Source: Prolixibacteraceae bacterium
Lineage (GTDB): Bacteria > Bacteroidota > Bacteroidia > Bacteroidales > Prolixibacteraceae
Assembly: GCA_021740385.1 (NCBI GenBank)
Contig: JAIOZY010000021.1
Span: 1-64,000, forward strand
Reading direction: 5' to 3'
DNA length: 64,000 nt
Below the pieces are notes generated by a model that was not told the DNA's origin, did no database searches, and saw nothing but the letters and a program-made list of their open reading frames with translations. Shown one piece after another: positions 34,145 through 42,560 of this stretch; within the stretch, counting starts at the first letter, position 1; each line of letters opens with the position of its first letter. A program made the translations under genes and the position numbers.

Positions 34145-35635
34145 TCATTTCAATCTTGTTCTTTCAACGGCTTTTTTCCATCCTTTATATAATTCGTCAA
34201 TTTCGGATTGGTGTTTTTGAGGAGTGAAAGTTTTTTCAACGTAATTTAATGATCCAATTTCTGCTTTGTCTTTCCAAACGTTAAAGGCAAGCCCTGCCAG
34301 AAAGGTTGCTCCAAGTGCTGATATTTCTTCAATATTTGATCGGACAATTTCCCCACGGATTGTGTCAGCCTGAAACTGCATCAAAAAATTATTGCGTGTA
34401 GGGCCTCCATCAACATTTAGATATTTTAACCGCACTTTACCTTTCTCGCTCATTGGATCAACAACGTCCTTTACCTGATAAGCAATGCTTTCGAGGGCAG
34501 CTCTAACAATATGGGCTTTTGTAGTATTACGTGGCATCCCGGAGATAGATGCACGGGCCTGATTGTCCCAATAAGGGGCACCCAATCCGACAAAAGCAGG
34601 TATTAAGTAAACCCCGTTGTTGTTCTTAACAGATGTTGCAAGAGGTTCAATTTCGGAATTATCGGCTATGAGCCCAATTTCATTTTTAAGCCAGTTTAAT
34701 GTGTCACCCGTACAATGTATGTTACCTTCAAAAACATAATCGATTTGTTTATTGCAGGCAAAACCAATCGAAGTAACCAACCCCTCGGGCGGGGCGAGCG
34801 GCTTTTTCCCAACATTCATCATTACCGATGAGCCTGTACCATAAGTTGCTTTTCCTGATCCTGGTTCAAAACAATTCTGCCCAAAAAGTGCCCCGTGAGA
34901 ATCGCCTGTCAGCCCGGCAATTGGAAGTTCTAATCCGAAGGCTACCGAGGGGTCGGTAAATCCAAAAATTTCATCGCTGAACTTCACTTCTGGGAACATT
35001 GTTTCTTCTAAACCAAACAAATCAATCAATTCCTTGTCCCATTCCAGTTTGTGAATATTGAAAAGCATGGTTCGGCAGGCATTGGTATAATCGGTGGCAT
35101 GAATTTTCCCATTCGTAAGCTTCCATAAAAGCCAACTATCCATGGTACCGAGCAATAATTCACTTTTTGAAGCCTTAGCCTTTAAGCCCGGAGTGTTATC
35201 CATTATCCACTTAAGTTTACTGGCTGAGAAGTAAGGATCGATTATCAATCCAGTTTTTTGGGCTATTTGCTCAGAAAAACCTTCTGACTTCAGTTTATTG
35301 CAATAATCACCCCCCCGCAAACATTGCCAAACGGCTGCATTTGCAACCGGAAGACCTGTCTTTTTATCCCAAATCATCGCTGTTTCACGTTGATTGGTAA
35401 TGGCAATTCCGGTTAATCCACTGTGATCTATTTTATTTTTCGAAATAACCTTTCCCATACTTTTAAGGGTATTATCGAAAATTTCTACCGGATCATGTTC
35501 AACAAATCCCGGAAACGGATAAAACTGTTTATGGGCAATGGTCACACGGTCAACCAATTTGCCGTCATGACTAAACAAAATTGCCTTGGTTGCCGAAGTA
35601 CTTTGATCGATGCTTAAAATATACCTCTTATCCAT
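34145..35635 (-). CDS. FGGY-family kinase, glycerol kinase-like with altered specificity
   Basis: A 497-residue sugar or polyol kinase. The start at 35635 gives MDKRYILSIDQST, the usual beginning of the family; upstream ATGs at 35644 and 35659 are possible. Against E. coli GlpK numbering, Arg83, Glu84 (NQRETA), Trp103 (VWQC), Tyr135 (DPYFSASKLKWI) and Asp245 (TGDSHG) are kept, but Gln246 is Ser. Gln246 contacts glycerol in GlpK, so the substrate may differ. The catalytic ATP-binding region is intact (KATYGTGSSVMMN, LNVDGGPTRNNFLMQF). In this locus it probably phosphorylates the ketose made by the isomerase. A strong promoter precedes it. Confidence 0.88.
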   Translation of the reverse strand: MDKRYILSIDQSTSATKAILFSHDGKLVDRVTIAHKQFYPFPGFVEHDPVEIFDNTLKSMGKVISKNKIDHSGLTGIAITNQRETAMIWDKKTGLPVANAAVWQCLRGGDYCNKLKSEGFSEQIAQKTGLIIDPYFSASKLKWIMDNTPGLKAKASKSELLLGTMDSWLLWKLTNGKIHATDYTNACRTMLFNIHKLEWDKELIDLFGLEETMFPEVKFSDEIFGFTDPSVAFGLELPIAGLTGDSHGALFGQNCFEPGSGKATYGTGSSVMMNVGKKPLAPPEGLVTSIGFACNKQIDYVFEGNIHCTGDTLNWLKNEIGLIADNSEIEPLATSVKNNNGVYLIPAFVGLGAPYWDNQARASISGMPRNTTKAHIVRAALESIAYQVKDVVDPMSEKGKVRLKYLNVDGGPTRNNFLMQFQADTIRGEIVRSNIEEISALGATFLAGLAFNVWKDKAEIGSLNYVEKTFTPQKHQSEIDELYKGWKKAVERTRLK

Positions 35636-35660
35636 TTTCAACATTTGTTTTTCAACCAAA

Positions 35661-35712
35661 TTGCTTTCGTTAATTTTCTTTTCAAAGATAAAAAGAAACT
35701 AAACGAAAGCAA
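35661..35712. promoter_or_regulatory. candidate DeoR operator: 11-bp inverted repeat
   Basis: TTGCTTTCGTT (35661-35671) and AACGAAAGCAA (35702-35712) are perfect inverted copies. One half-site covers the -33 element and the other lies just downstream of the predicted transcription start. CTTTCGTT-type half-sites are typical of DeoR-family regulators, and a DeoR gene is 130 bp upstream. Binding to both halves would block the kinase promoter. Confidence 0.7.
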
Positions 35713-35713
35713 A
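35683..35713 (-). promoter_or_regulatory. promoter of sugar-kinase operon
   Basis: On the minus strand, TTTG (35710-35713), a 19-bp spacer and TATCTTTG (35683-35690) match the Bacteroidota sigma consensus TTTG-N19-TAnnTTTG without mismatch. Transcription would begin around 35677, about 40 bases before the preferred start codon. Confidence 0.85.
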
Positions 35714-35844
35714 ATATTTTCTAATATTTACAAACACAACAAAATTTTGGATGTTTTTTCAAATACGCATTAGCAGGACATAAAAAATGAACGGTTACAA
35801 TTATAGCACAAAGCTCTCAATGCATGCGGCACCATAGAATCATA

Positions 35845-36612
35845 TTATGCAATGACCAACTTTATCTCATTGTCAGAAAACAAGTCAATATATTCCGCTT
35901 CGATTTCCGAGTCGGTTATCAGAAAATCGATAAGTGAGAGTGCTCCAAGACTGGCAAAAGAACTCTTGCCAATTTTTGTTGAATCGGCCACGAGGTATGT
36001 TGTTTCAGCCGATTCTATCATGGCACGCTTTACGCATATATCGCTGATACCCGGATAGGTGAGGCCTGATTTTAATGTGATGCCCGCCGTGGCAAGGAAC
36101 AACTTATCAACATGCAGGTTTTGAAAGAAATCAGCGGCTTTTTGTCCGGTTAACGAGAGGGTTGGCGCTTTAAATTCACCCCCTGTAAGTATTACGTTAA
36201 TTCCGGAATGAGCGCCCAAAATGAGTGCAATATTCAAAGCGTTGGTAATCACGGTCAGGTTTTTATAATCGTTCATCAGCCTTGCAATTTCGGTAGTTGT
36301 CGAGCCTGAATCAAGGATAATCGTATCGCCGTCATTTATATATTCAACTGCTTTTTTTGCAATTGTCCTTTTAAGCGGCATGTTTTCCTGGTTTTGAAGG
36401 CTCAGGCTGCGTACGTTCATGTCGATATTCTTCAGAAATGCCCCGCCATGTTCGCGCACGATAAAATCATCCTTTTCCAAACGTTCAAGGTCCTGACGGA
36501 TCGTCACTTCAGTCACTTTAAAAATCCGACTTAGTTCCATCACTTTTGCCTGGCCGTCTTCCTGTAAAAGTTCAAGTATCTTCTCACGCCGTTGGTTTGC
36601 AAGCATTGCCAT
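35845..36612 (-). CDS. DeoR-family transcriptional regulator
   Basis: A 255-residue regulator. The N-terminal DeoR helix-turn-helix (residues ~5-58) reads RREKILELLQEDGQAKVMELSRIF and VTEVTIRQDLERLEKD, very close to the family signature. The C-terminal sugar-phosphate sensor (~75-230) has DTIILDSGSTTTEIARLM and LTVITNALNIALIL, LTGGEFK, and FLATAGITLKSGLTYP. DeoR proteins are released from DNA by a phosphorylated sugar intermediate. It most likely represses the divergent-free, same-strand sugar operon beginning at 35635 via the inverted repeat at 35661-35712, and is probably monitored by the product of the kinase. Confidence 0.9.
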   Translation of the reverse strand: MAMLANQRREKILELLQEDGQAKVMELSRIFKVTEVTIRQDLERLEKDDFIVREHGGAFLKNIDMNVRSLSLQNQENMPLKRTIAKKAVEYINDGDTIILDSGSTTTEIARLMNDYKNLTVITNALNIALILGAHSGINVILTGGEFKAPTLSLTGQKAADFFQNLHVDKLFLATAGITLKSGLTYPGISDICVKRAMIESAETTYLVADSTKIGKSSFASLGALSLIDFLITDSEIEAEYIDLFSDNEIKLVIA

Positions 36613-36636
36613 AATCTTCTTTTATTTTGAAAAAAT

Positions 36637-36644
36637 CAAAATTA
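36637..36644 (-). promoter_or_regulatory. -7 element of deoR gene
   Basis: TAATTTTG on the minus strand matches TAnnTTTG, 25 bp before the DeoR start codon. A TTTG lies 17 bp further upstream (36662-36665). Confidence 0.55.
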
Positions 36645-36847
36645 GAAAAATAAACGCAACCCAAAGAATAGAATACCGAAAATAGTTTTCCGTGCCAAAC
36701 AAAAAAAACCTGGGTTCAGCTGTGTGAGTTCAGAATACGATTGAAAAATCGGGCCGAATTGCCAAACAATTTTCAAGCTCTGCAAACCGGTATATAACTC
36801 CTAATTGGCATTGAAATATCTCCAAAAAGATCGTTCCGACAAAACAT

Positions 36848-36881
36848 AAAAAACAGCCAACATGTTTATTCGCTGTTTTTT
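36848..36881 (-). terminator. terminator after GH115 gene
   Basis: AAAAAACAGC (36848-36857) and GCTGTTTTTT (36872-36881) form a 10-bp perfect stem with a 14-nt loop; the A/T parts of the stem can serve as a U-run in either direction. It lies downstream of the GH115 gene and its relic tail and separates them from deoR. Nothing else coding was seen in 36613-36915. Confidence 0.6.
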
Positions 36882-36915
36882 GCTTAATTGCTTTTATGCA
36901 TAAAGAAAAACGTGT

Positions 36916-37050
36916 TTATTCAACCATATATTTTTTGGCTACCAATTTTCCGTTTAAATTACCTTTTAGCATATAAACACCTGACGGCAAATCACCTACG
37001 CCAAAATTTAAATTTTGCGAATTTGCAGAAATACTTTTAAAATCGAACGA
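36916..37050 (-). pseudogene. relic T9SS sorting-domain tail after GH115
   Basis: After the GH115 stop (TGA 37054-37056, then TAA 37051-37053), the same frame continues for 44 codons as SFDFKSISANSQNLNFG, then VGDLPSGVYMLKGNLNGK, then LVAKKYMVE and a stop at 36916-36918. LPSGVYMLK and KKYMVE match the second half of a T9SS type A sorting domain. The first half is absent. Confidence 0.65.
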
Positions 37051-37053
37051 TTA

Positions 37054-39945
37054 TCACAGCTTCAAATTTTTACTTTCAGGTGCACCCAGGTACGATTCTT
37101 TCTTGCCCCCTGCATCGATCACAAACTTTTGAAATACAATTCCTGGATCGATCATCCAAATCTTGAGCGTATGCACACCCGGATTTTCAATACGGTGCTC
37201 CGATGTTGTTGTTTTGATATGATTGCCCACCGATTGTGACCACCATTCGGCGTATTCCCAATCGGGTTTTACTTCACCTTCGTTCATGTTCATGATTTGA
37301 GGTTCCTCATCATCAATGGCAATGGCGTATTTAAGCCCGCCCTCTTTTCTAAAATCCTGGGTAGGGGAAAAGTATGTTTCAACGGTTAACTCGGTTGCTT
37401 CAAAAACCGTAAATTCATATTCCACCCTTGGCGGGTTTTCCCCAACCTCCTGCCTTGGTGAAGTTACCGGCTCAACAATTAGCGATGAATGGGTACGTCC
37501 CAGGTTAGGCACTACTGTCCAGCTTATGTCCTCGGTGTCGAATTTATTGGTATAATTGGCCGCTTCAATTGCAACAACCCCGTTGTTTTCGACAAAGCCT
37601 GCCGGGGTTGGCAAGTCATTTCGGATGGGGACCTTAACGGAATATGCTTCCCCGGCACCGGCAATGGTGATTTCTCCCACGACATTTCCTTCCGGTGCTT
37701 TGTCCCAGTTTATGCTTACATACACTTTCTCATGGTATTTTGTCGTCCCTCCTTCCGATGAAAGGTTTATCCAATCCTCTTTTACTTCTAAGGTATAGCT
37801 TAATTCTTCCTCGCCGCGGTTAATGATATCGATGTAATGGTTTTGCCTGTTTATTGGATCGAAAACGGGAATTTCGTGGCTGAATGCCCAATCGGCCTCA
37901 ACATCGAGCCAACCCCAGTGTGGCTTTTTCCCATACTCAAGCAAATAACCAAGCACAGCTGGTTTCTGAACCTGCACATACGATACAGCCGGCATCATAT
38001 TCAGCGGAGGGTGTTGCCAATAGGTATACCCGATGTGGGTTTGCGACATCATGTGGTTCCATTTCCCGTTTTCCAGTTCGTGGTATTCTTTTGTAAGCAT
38101 CGCGTCTTTTGCGAACAGCTCTTTCACTTTACCGGCATAGTAGTTAGCTGCTGCTGCACCACGCTCTCCATAATATTTGTTTTTACCCGCAGCCACATAC
38201 ATTTCGTTCAGGTTGGCACACATTAATATGGGTGAATGGACCAACTGGTAAAAAGCTGCTTTGTGGCTTCCTGGTAGTTGGTAATAAATGTTTTTGCTTT
38301 TTTCTGCCAGTGTATTGTATGCTTCAACAACCCGGTCGGCCTCCCTGTAATTTTCTATGCTATACGTTTCGGGAGTAATCATTTCGGGGGTTCGACGTGA
38401 ATTATATTTAGTATAAAGGGCCAACAGTTCTGCAATTTCTTTGGCATGGGCATCGCCAAATTGCTGCTTACTCCAATTCACGTAATAGTCGGGTAAATCT
38501 TCGGCCTGGATCGCATCGGGGTCCCAGGCATAATCCAAAAAGAAACTGATGGGCAATTCCATGGGTTTAATGTCCCCAACGTTGGCAATCCAGATATTCT
38601 TCACCCCGTATTCATAAGTAAGTTTCATTTGTTCCCAAACCCGTTCAATTTGAGTCACATTCAGCCATCGGTACGACACGGGTGCCCCCACGTAATCAAA
38701 ATGATAGTACATACCGTATCCACCTGAATGATCAAGGTCTTCTTTTTTTGGCAGATAACGGATGTTCCCCCAGTTGTCGTCACTGAAAAGAACGGTGATG
38801 TCATCGTCAACACGCATCCCTTTATCGTAATAATCCTGTACTTCCTTGTATATTGCCCAAACCTGTGGTTTTTCACTGGCAGGTTTTCCTGTAATATCGG
38901 CAATGATCTCACGCTGATCTTTGATGATGGTTTTTAGCAGGTCAACGGCTGTTTCTTCCGACATGCCTTCATCGCCATCGCCACGCATACCAACAGTTAC
39001 AATGTTTTCATAATCTTTTACCCGTTCGAAACCACCTCTCCAGAATTCCTGCAACTTTTCCTTATTGGTTTCGTAGTTCCATTCCCCGCCATTATACATG
39101 TACCACTCATTATGAGCCCGCATGAATGGTTCGTGGTGGCTGGTTCCAACAACAATACCGTATTCATCGGCTGTTTTCGGGTTCAGTGGGTCATCAACAT
39201 TGAACATGGTAGGAAGCCACATCGACGGCCATATAAAATTGGCCTTGTTGCGCAATAAAAGCTCGAAAATAGTCTCGTAGCATTTGTGATTAATCCCGCC
39301 AAAAGTTTCTTTAGCCCAATACCGGAAGGCAGGCGATTCATCGTTGATAAAAATTCCACGGTATTTTACTGCTGGTTCGCCATCGGTATACGTTCCGGGA
39401 ACAACATATATCTCATCCTTTTTTTGTACGGGGGCATCGGCCCACCAATACCAGGGCGAAACCCCAATTTGCTCCGAAACATCGTATATTCCATATATGG
39501 TGCCCCGTTTGTCGCTCCCGGCTATCACCAAAGCACTCGCTATTCCCGGCAGTGGGTTTTCAACTGTTTTAATGATGAATTTTTCCCATTTACCTTCCAA
39601 TTCTTTTGGATCGATCATTTTTTGGCTGACCAGTTTGTCAATCAGCTCACTTTTCCCAAATGTTCCGGCTATTACAATGTTTTTGGAAGTGGGGATAATA
39701 TCATTTAACAATTCGGGCCTTTCCCCTGTCACCCTGAAGATGTCTTCCTGTAAATCGCTCAAAGCAAGATTTACACCTGTGTAGTCGGTTGAATTCATAA
39801 CAAGCGAAGCAACTTCGCCGGATGAACATAAAGGGAAATAACCCTTCTCATTTTTAATTGAAACATATTGGCTGTTTGCGCTAAAAGAAATTGTTGAAAA
39901 AACGCACAATACCATAAACAACGATGTAGTTAGAAATATTTTCAT
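37054..39945 (-). CDS. GH115 alpha-glucuronidase
   Basis: A 963-residue secreted glycoside hydrolase of family GH115, which removes (4-O-methyl-)glucuronic acid from xylan side chains or related structures. Signal peptide MKIFLTTSLFMVLCVFSTISF. Family features: IVIAGTFGKSELIDKLV, YGIYDVSEQIGVSPWYWWAD, KYRGIFINDESPAFRYW, WLPTMFNVDDPLNP, and MRGDGDEGM with likely acidic catalytic or structural residues, plus FSDDNWGNIRYLP. The C-terminal strand-rich domain ends at DPGIVFQKFVIDAGGKKESYLG, typical for full-length GH115. Immediately beyond the stop the frame continues as a T9SS tail relic. It is in the same direction as the sugar operon but is separated from it by a terminator and deoR. Confidence 0.88.
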   Translation of the reverse strand: MKIFLTTSLFMVLCVFSTISFSANSQYVSIKNEKGYFPLCSSGEVASLVMNSTDYTGVNLALSDLQEDIFRVTGERPELLNDIIPTSKNIVIAGTFGKSELIDKLVSQKMIDPKELEGKWEKFIIKTVENPLPGIASALVIAGSDKRGTIYGIYDVSEQIGVSPWYWWADAPVQKKDEIYVVPGTYTDGEPAVKYRGIFINDESPAFRYWAKETFGGINHKCYETIFELLLRNKANFIWPSMWLPTMFNVDDPLNPKTADEYGIVVGTSHHEPFMRAHNEWYMYNGGEWNYETNKEKLQEFWRGGFERVKDYENIVTVGMRGDGDEGMSEETAVDLLKTIIKDQREIIADITGKPASEKPQVWAIYKEVQDYYDKGMRVDDDITVLFSDDNWGNIRYLPKKEDLDHSGGYGMYYHFDYVGAPVSYRWLNVTQIERVWEQMKLTYEYGVKNIWIANVGDIKPMELPISFFLDYAWDPDAIQAEDLPDYYVNWSKQQFGDAHAKEIAELLALYTKYNSRRTPEMITPETYSIENYREADRVVEAYNTLAEKSKNIYYQLPGSHKAAFYQLVHSPILMCANLNEMYVAAGKNKYYGERGAAAANYYAGKVKELFAKDAMLTKEYHELENGKWNHMMSQTHIGYTYWQHPPLNMMPAVSYVQVQKPAVLGYLLEYGKKPHWGWLDVEADWAFSHEIPVFDPINRQNHYIDIINRGEEELSYTLEVKEDWINLSSEGGTTKYHEKVYVSINWDKAPEGNVVGEITIAGAGEAYSVKVPIRNDLPTPAGFVENNGVVAIEAANYTNKFDTEDISWTVVPNLGRTHSSLIVEPVTSPRQEVGENPPRVEYEFTVFEATELTVETYFSPTQDFRKEGGLKYAIAIDDEEPQIMNMNEGEVKPDWEYAEWWSQSVGNHIKTTTSEHRIENPGVHTLKIWMIDPGIVFQKFVIDAGGKKESYLGAPESKNLKL

Positions 39946-40115
39946 ACGATTAAAATTTTTGTATAAAAATAGGTAAAGTCCTATTAAGCATACTTTGTTT
40001 ATAGCTATAATCTTTTAGATATTAGCTTTTTTAAAACATAATGGGGCAACAATATGGAAATCAAACATACCTAATTACAGAATTCAACCCAAATAAGCAC
40101 ACAAAAAAAGCATCA

Positions 40116-41642
40116 TCAAATCAGCACCTTCCCGGTCATCTCTTCCGGAACATCAAGCCCCATGACAGAGAGTATGGTTGGTGCAATATCGGCCAGTACA
40201 CCTTCCTTAATTTTATGATCTTTTTGTTCGGTAACCCAAATGCAGGGAACCGGGTTTAGCGAGTGGGCCGTGTTGGGCGAACCGTCTTCGTTAACGGCAT
40301 TGTCGGCATTGCCGTGGTCGGCAATGATGATCACATCGTAGCCGCCTTCTTTCGCGACAGTTACCACATCTTTCACGCATTCGTCAACAGCCACAACGGC
40401 TTTGTAAATGGCATCATAAACGCCGGTATGGCCTACCATGTCGCCATTGGCAAAGTTCAGGCAGACAAAATCGGCAGTCTGGTTTTTCAGCTCGGGCACG
40501 ATAGCATCACGTACGTCATAGGCACTCATTTCTGGTTGCAGGTCGTAGGTGGGCACTTTTGGCGACGGGCATAAAATGCGTTTCTCACCCGGGAACTCTT
40601 TCTCGCGGCCGCCCGAAAAGAAAAATGTCACGTGGGCATACTTTTCAGTTTCGGCAATACGAATTTGTTTCAACCCGGCTTTCGACACCACTTCACCCAG
40701 GGTGTTCGTCACATTCTCTTTCCGGTAAATTACATTAATCCCCTTAAAATCGGCATTGTATTCGGTCAGGGTATACCATTCAAGCGGCATGGTATTCATG
40801 CCGTACTCGGGTAAATCCTGTTGTGTGAAAGCAATGGTTGCCTGCCGCAGCCGGTCGGTACGGAAGTTGAAACAAATAACCACATCACCCTCTTCAAAAG
40901 TTGCAAGCGGATTTCCGGAATTATCGGTCATCACAATGGGCTTTAAAAATTCGTCGGTTACCCCGTTATCGTACGATTTTTTGATGGTTGCCAGCAAATC
41001 GCTTGTTTTTTCGCCGTTTCCTTTTGTCCACAAATCGTATGCAAGTTTTATGCGGTCGTAGTTTTTGTCGCGGTCCATACCGTAATAACGGCCAATTATT
41101 GAAGCAAATTTCGCGTTGGTGCTTTCAAGGGCCTTCATGTCATTCTGAATAAACCCGTAGCCCGATTTCGGGTCGGTATCGCGGCCATCGGTCAAACCAT
41201 GAACAAAAACATCTTCGATCCCCATTTCGGTTGCAATCTGGCTAAGAGCAATCATGTGCGAACTAAGCGCGTGCACCCCACCGGGGCCAATAAGCCCAAC
41301 CAGGTGTACCTGCTTTTTCTTTTCGATGGCATAATTATATGCTTTTAATATTTGTGGATTTTTCCAAAGCGATTTATCCCTGATATCCCTCGATATTTTC
41401 ACCATATCCTGGTAAAGCACCCTGCCGGCGCCCAGGTTCAGGTGCCCCACCTCGGAGTTTCCCATTTGCCCGTCGGGCAATCCCACGTTTTCGCCACTGG
41501 CAAGCAGTTTAGAATACGGGTACTCTTTCATCAACGAGTCCATGAAAGGTGTTGGTGCTGTGGCCACTATGTCGGTTTTATCGCCTTTGCCAATGCCCCA
41601 ACCGTCAAGGATCATTAACATTGCTTTTCGCTTAATTGTCAT
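40116..41642 (-). CDS. gpmI: 2,3-bisphosphoglycerate-independent phosphoglycerate mutase
   Basis: A 508-residue cytoplasmic enzyme of lower glycolysis that interconverts 3- and 2-phosphoglycerate using two manganese ions. Asp13 is in LDGWGIGKG, and the phosphoserine nucleophile Ser63 is in MGNSEVGHLNLGAGR. Later metal ligands are in ADHGNADNAV and THSLNPVPCIWV-like ANTAHSLNPVP. Length is as usual (~510). It is monocistronic; a -7 element lies at 41679-41686. Confidence 0.95.
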   Translation of the reverse strand: MTIKRKAMLMILDGWGIGKGDKTDIVATAPTPFMDSLMKEYPYSKLLASGENVGLPDGQMGNSEVGHLNLGAGRVLYQDMVKISRDIRDKSLWKNPQILKAYNYAIEKKKQVHLVGLIGPGGVHALSSHMIALSQIATEMGIEDVFVHGLTDGRDTDPKSGYGFIQNDMKALESTNAKFASIIGRYYGMDRDKNYDRIKLAYDLWTKGNGEKTSDLLATIKKSYDNGVTDEFLKPIVMTDNSGNPLATFEEGDVVICFNFRTDRLRQATIAFTQQDLPEYGMNTMPLEWYTLTEYNADFKGINVIYRKENVTNTLGEVVSKAGLKQIRIAETEKYAHVTFFFSGGREKEFPGEKRILCPSPKVPTYDLQPEMSAYDVRDAIVPELKNQTADFVCLNFANGDMVGHTGVYDAIYKAVVAVDECVKDVVTVAKEGGYDVIIIADHGNADNAVNEDGSPNTAHSLNPVPCIWVTEQKDHKIKEGVLADIAPTILSVMGLDVPEEMTGKVLI

Positions 41643-41678
41643 ATTGTCGTGTTTTTATTTGTAACTTTTTTTGCCTTG

Positions 41679-41686
41679 CAAAAGTA
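41679..41686 (-). promoter_or_regulatory. promoter of gpmI
   Basis: TACTTTTG on the minus strand, 37 bp before the gpmI start, with TTTC 19 bp upstream (41706-41709): one mismatch to TTTG-N19-TAnnTTTG. The remainder of the 304-bp gap 41643-41946 holds the upstream region of the next, divergent gene; nothing else was seen there. Confidence 0.6.
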
Positions 41687-41946
41687 TCTGTTTTTAAATA
41701 ACAATGAAAACGGTTGTTTTGATTTGAGAAAAACATAAAAATGAATTAATTCAGCAATTACATTTTTCGCAAAAAAGTAAAACCATATTTTTTTTCAGAT
41801 TTTTTGCAATAGGTATGGTTATAATTAAAAGTTTTGTATTTTGCCCCCATAAAAAGAACTGTTTTTATTTCGTGTAATATATTATTTTATCAACTGAAAA
41901 TTAAGATATACAAACAATTGCTTAACCTAAAAATTATTGAATTGAC

Positions 41947-42339
41947 ATGAGTAACGGTAAACCCAAAATCATTAAAGACTACGATAAACTTCCGGTTGAA
42001 ATACAGGAAAAAATCAAACTTGAATATCCTTATGGCTTCAGCGATTATCTAATCAGGTTTACCAACAAAGAAGGCCTCATTGTTAGCGCCTTGCCTTTCG
42101 AAACCGAAGACCGCTATTACATGGTACGGATGACTGTTGGCGAAGCGATCAAAATTGTTGAAGACGACGACGATTTTGATGACGACGGCTTGTTGAAAGA
42201 AGCCATTAAAACGGAATACGAAACAAAGTATACCGAAGAGATGGAAGAACTGGAAGAAGAGATGAACCAGCTTGAAGACGAGGAAGACAGTTACGACGAT
42301 GATGTTGTTGAAGATGACGATGACGACGAAGATGATTAA
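41947..42339 (+). CDS. conserved acidic-tailed small protein
   Basis: A 130-residue cytoplasmic protein. Residues 1-75 form a small globular domain (IIKDYDKLPVEIQEKIKLEY, GFSDYLIRFTNKEGLIVSALPFE, YYMVRMTVGEAIKI). From about residue 76 the chain becomes highly acidic, with an EEL-rich helix and a final Asp/Glu run (VVEDDDDDEDD). Homologues with this layout are common in Bacteroidota and are sometimes misnamed DNA primase; no primase motif is present. The acidic tail resembles that of the RNA-polymerase delta subunit, suggesting nucleic-acid mimicry, but that is only an analogy. Confidence 0.7.
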   Translation: MSNGKPKIIKDYDKLPVEIQEKIKLEYPYGFSDYLIRFTNKEGLIVSALPFETEDRYYMVRMTVGEAIKIVEDDDDFDDDGLLKEAIKTEYETKYTEEMEELEEEMNQLEDEEDSYDDDVVEDDDDDEDD

Positions 42340-42560
42340 TGCAACACCAACATCTCTTTCGGATAATCTATACTGCTCACAATCAAAACTTTTTGTTTTT
42401 TAATAACTTATCAATCATACAACTGCCGGTAGTGGTTGTTTAATTGAAAGTTTTGTTTGTGAGTTTTGTTACAATAAAAAGCCTGCTGCATGTTTATTTT
42501 TGTAATGTGATTATAAACGATAAAAACACTAAGGCAAATCAGAAATAAAAAAATTGAATT

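Noticed and set aside
40041-40574. Plus-strand ORFs of 72 and 103 residues over the gpmI gene
   Set aside because: They lie antisense to gpmI, whose full family motifs show which strand is coding.
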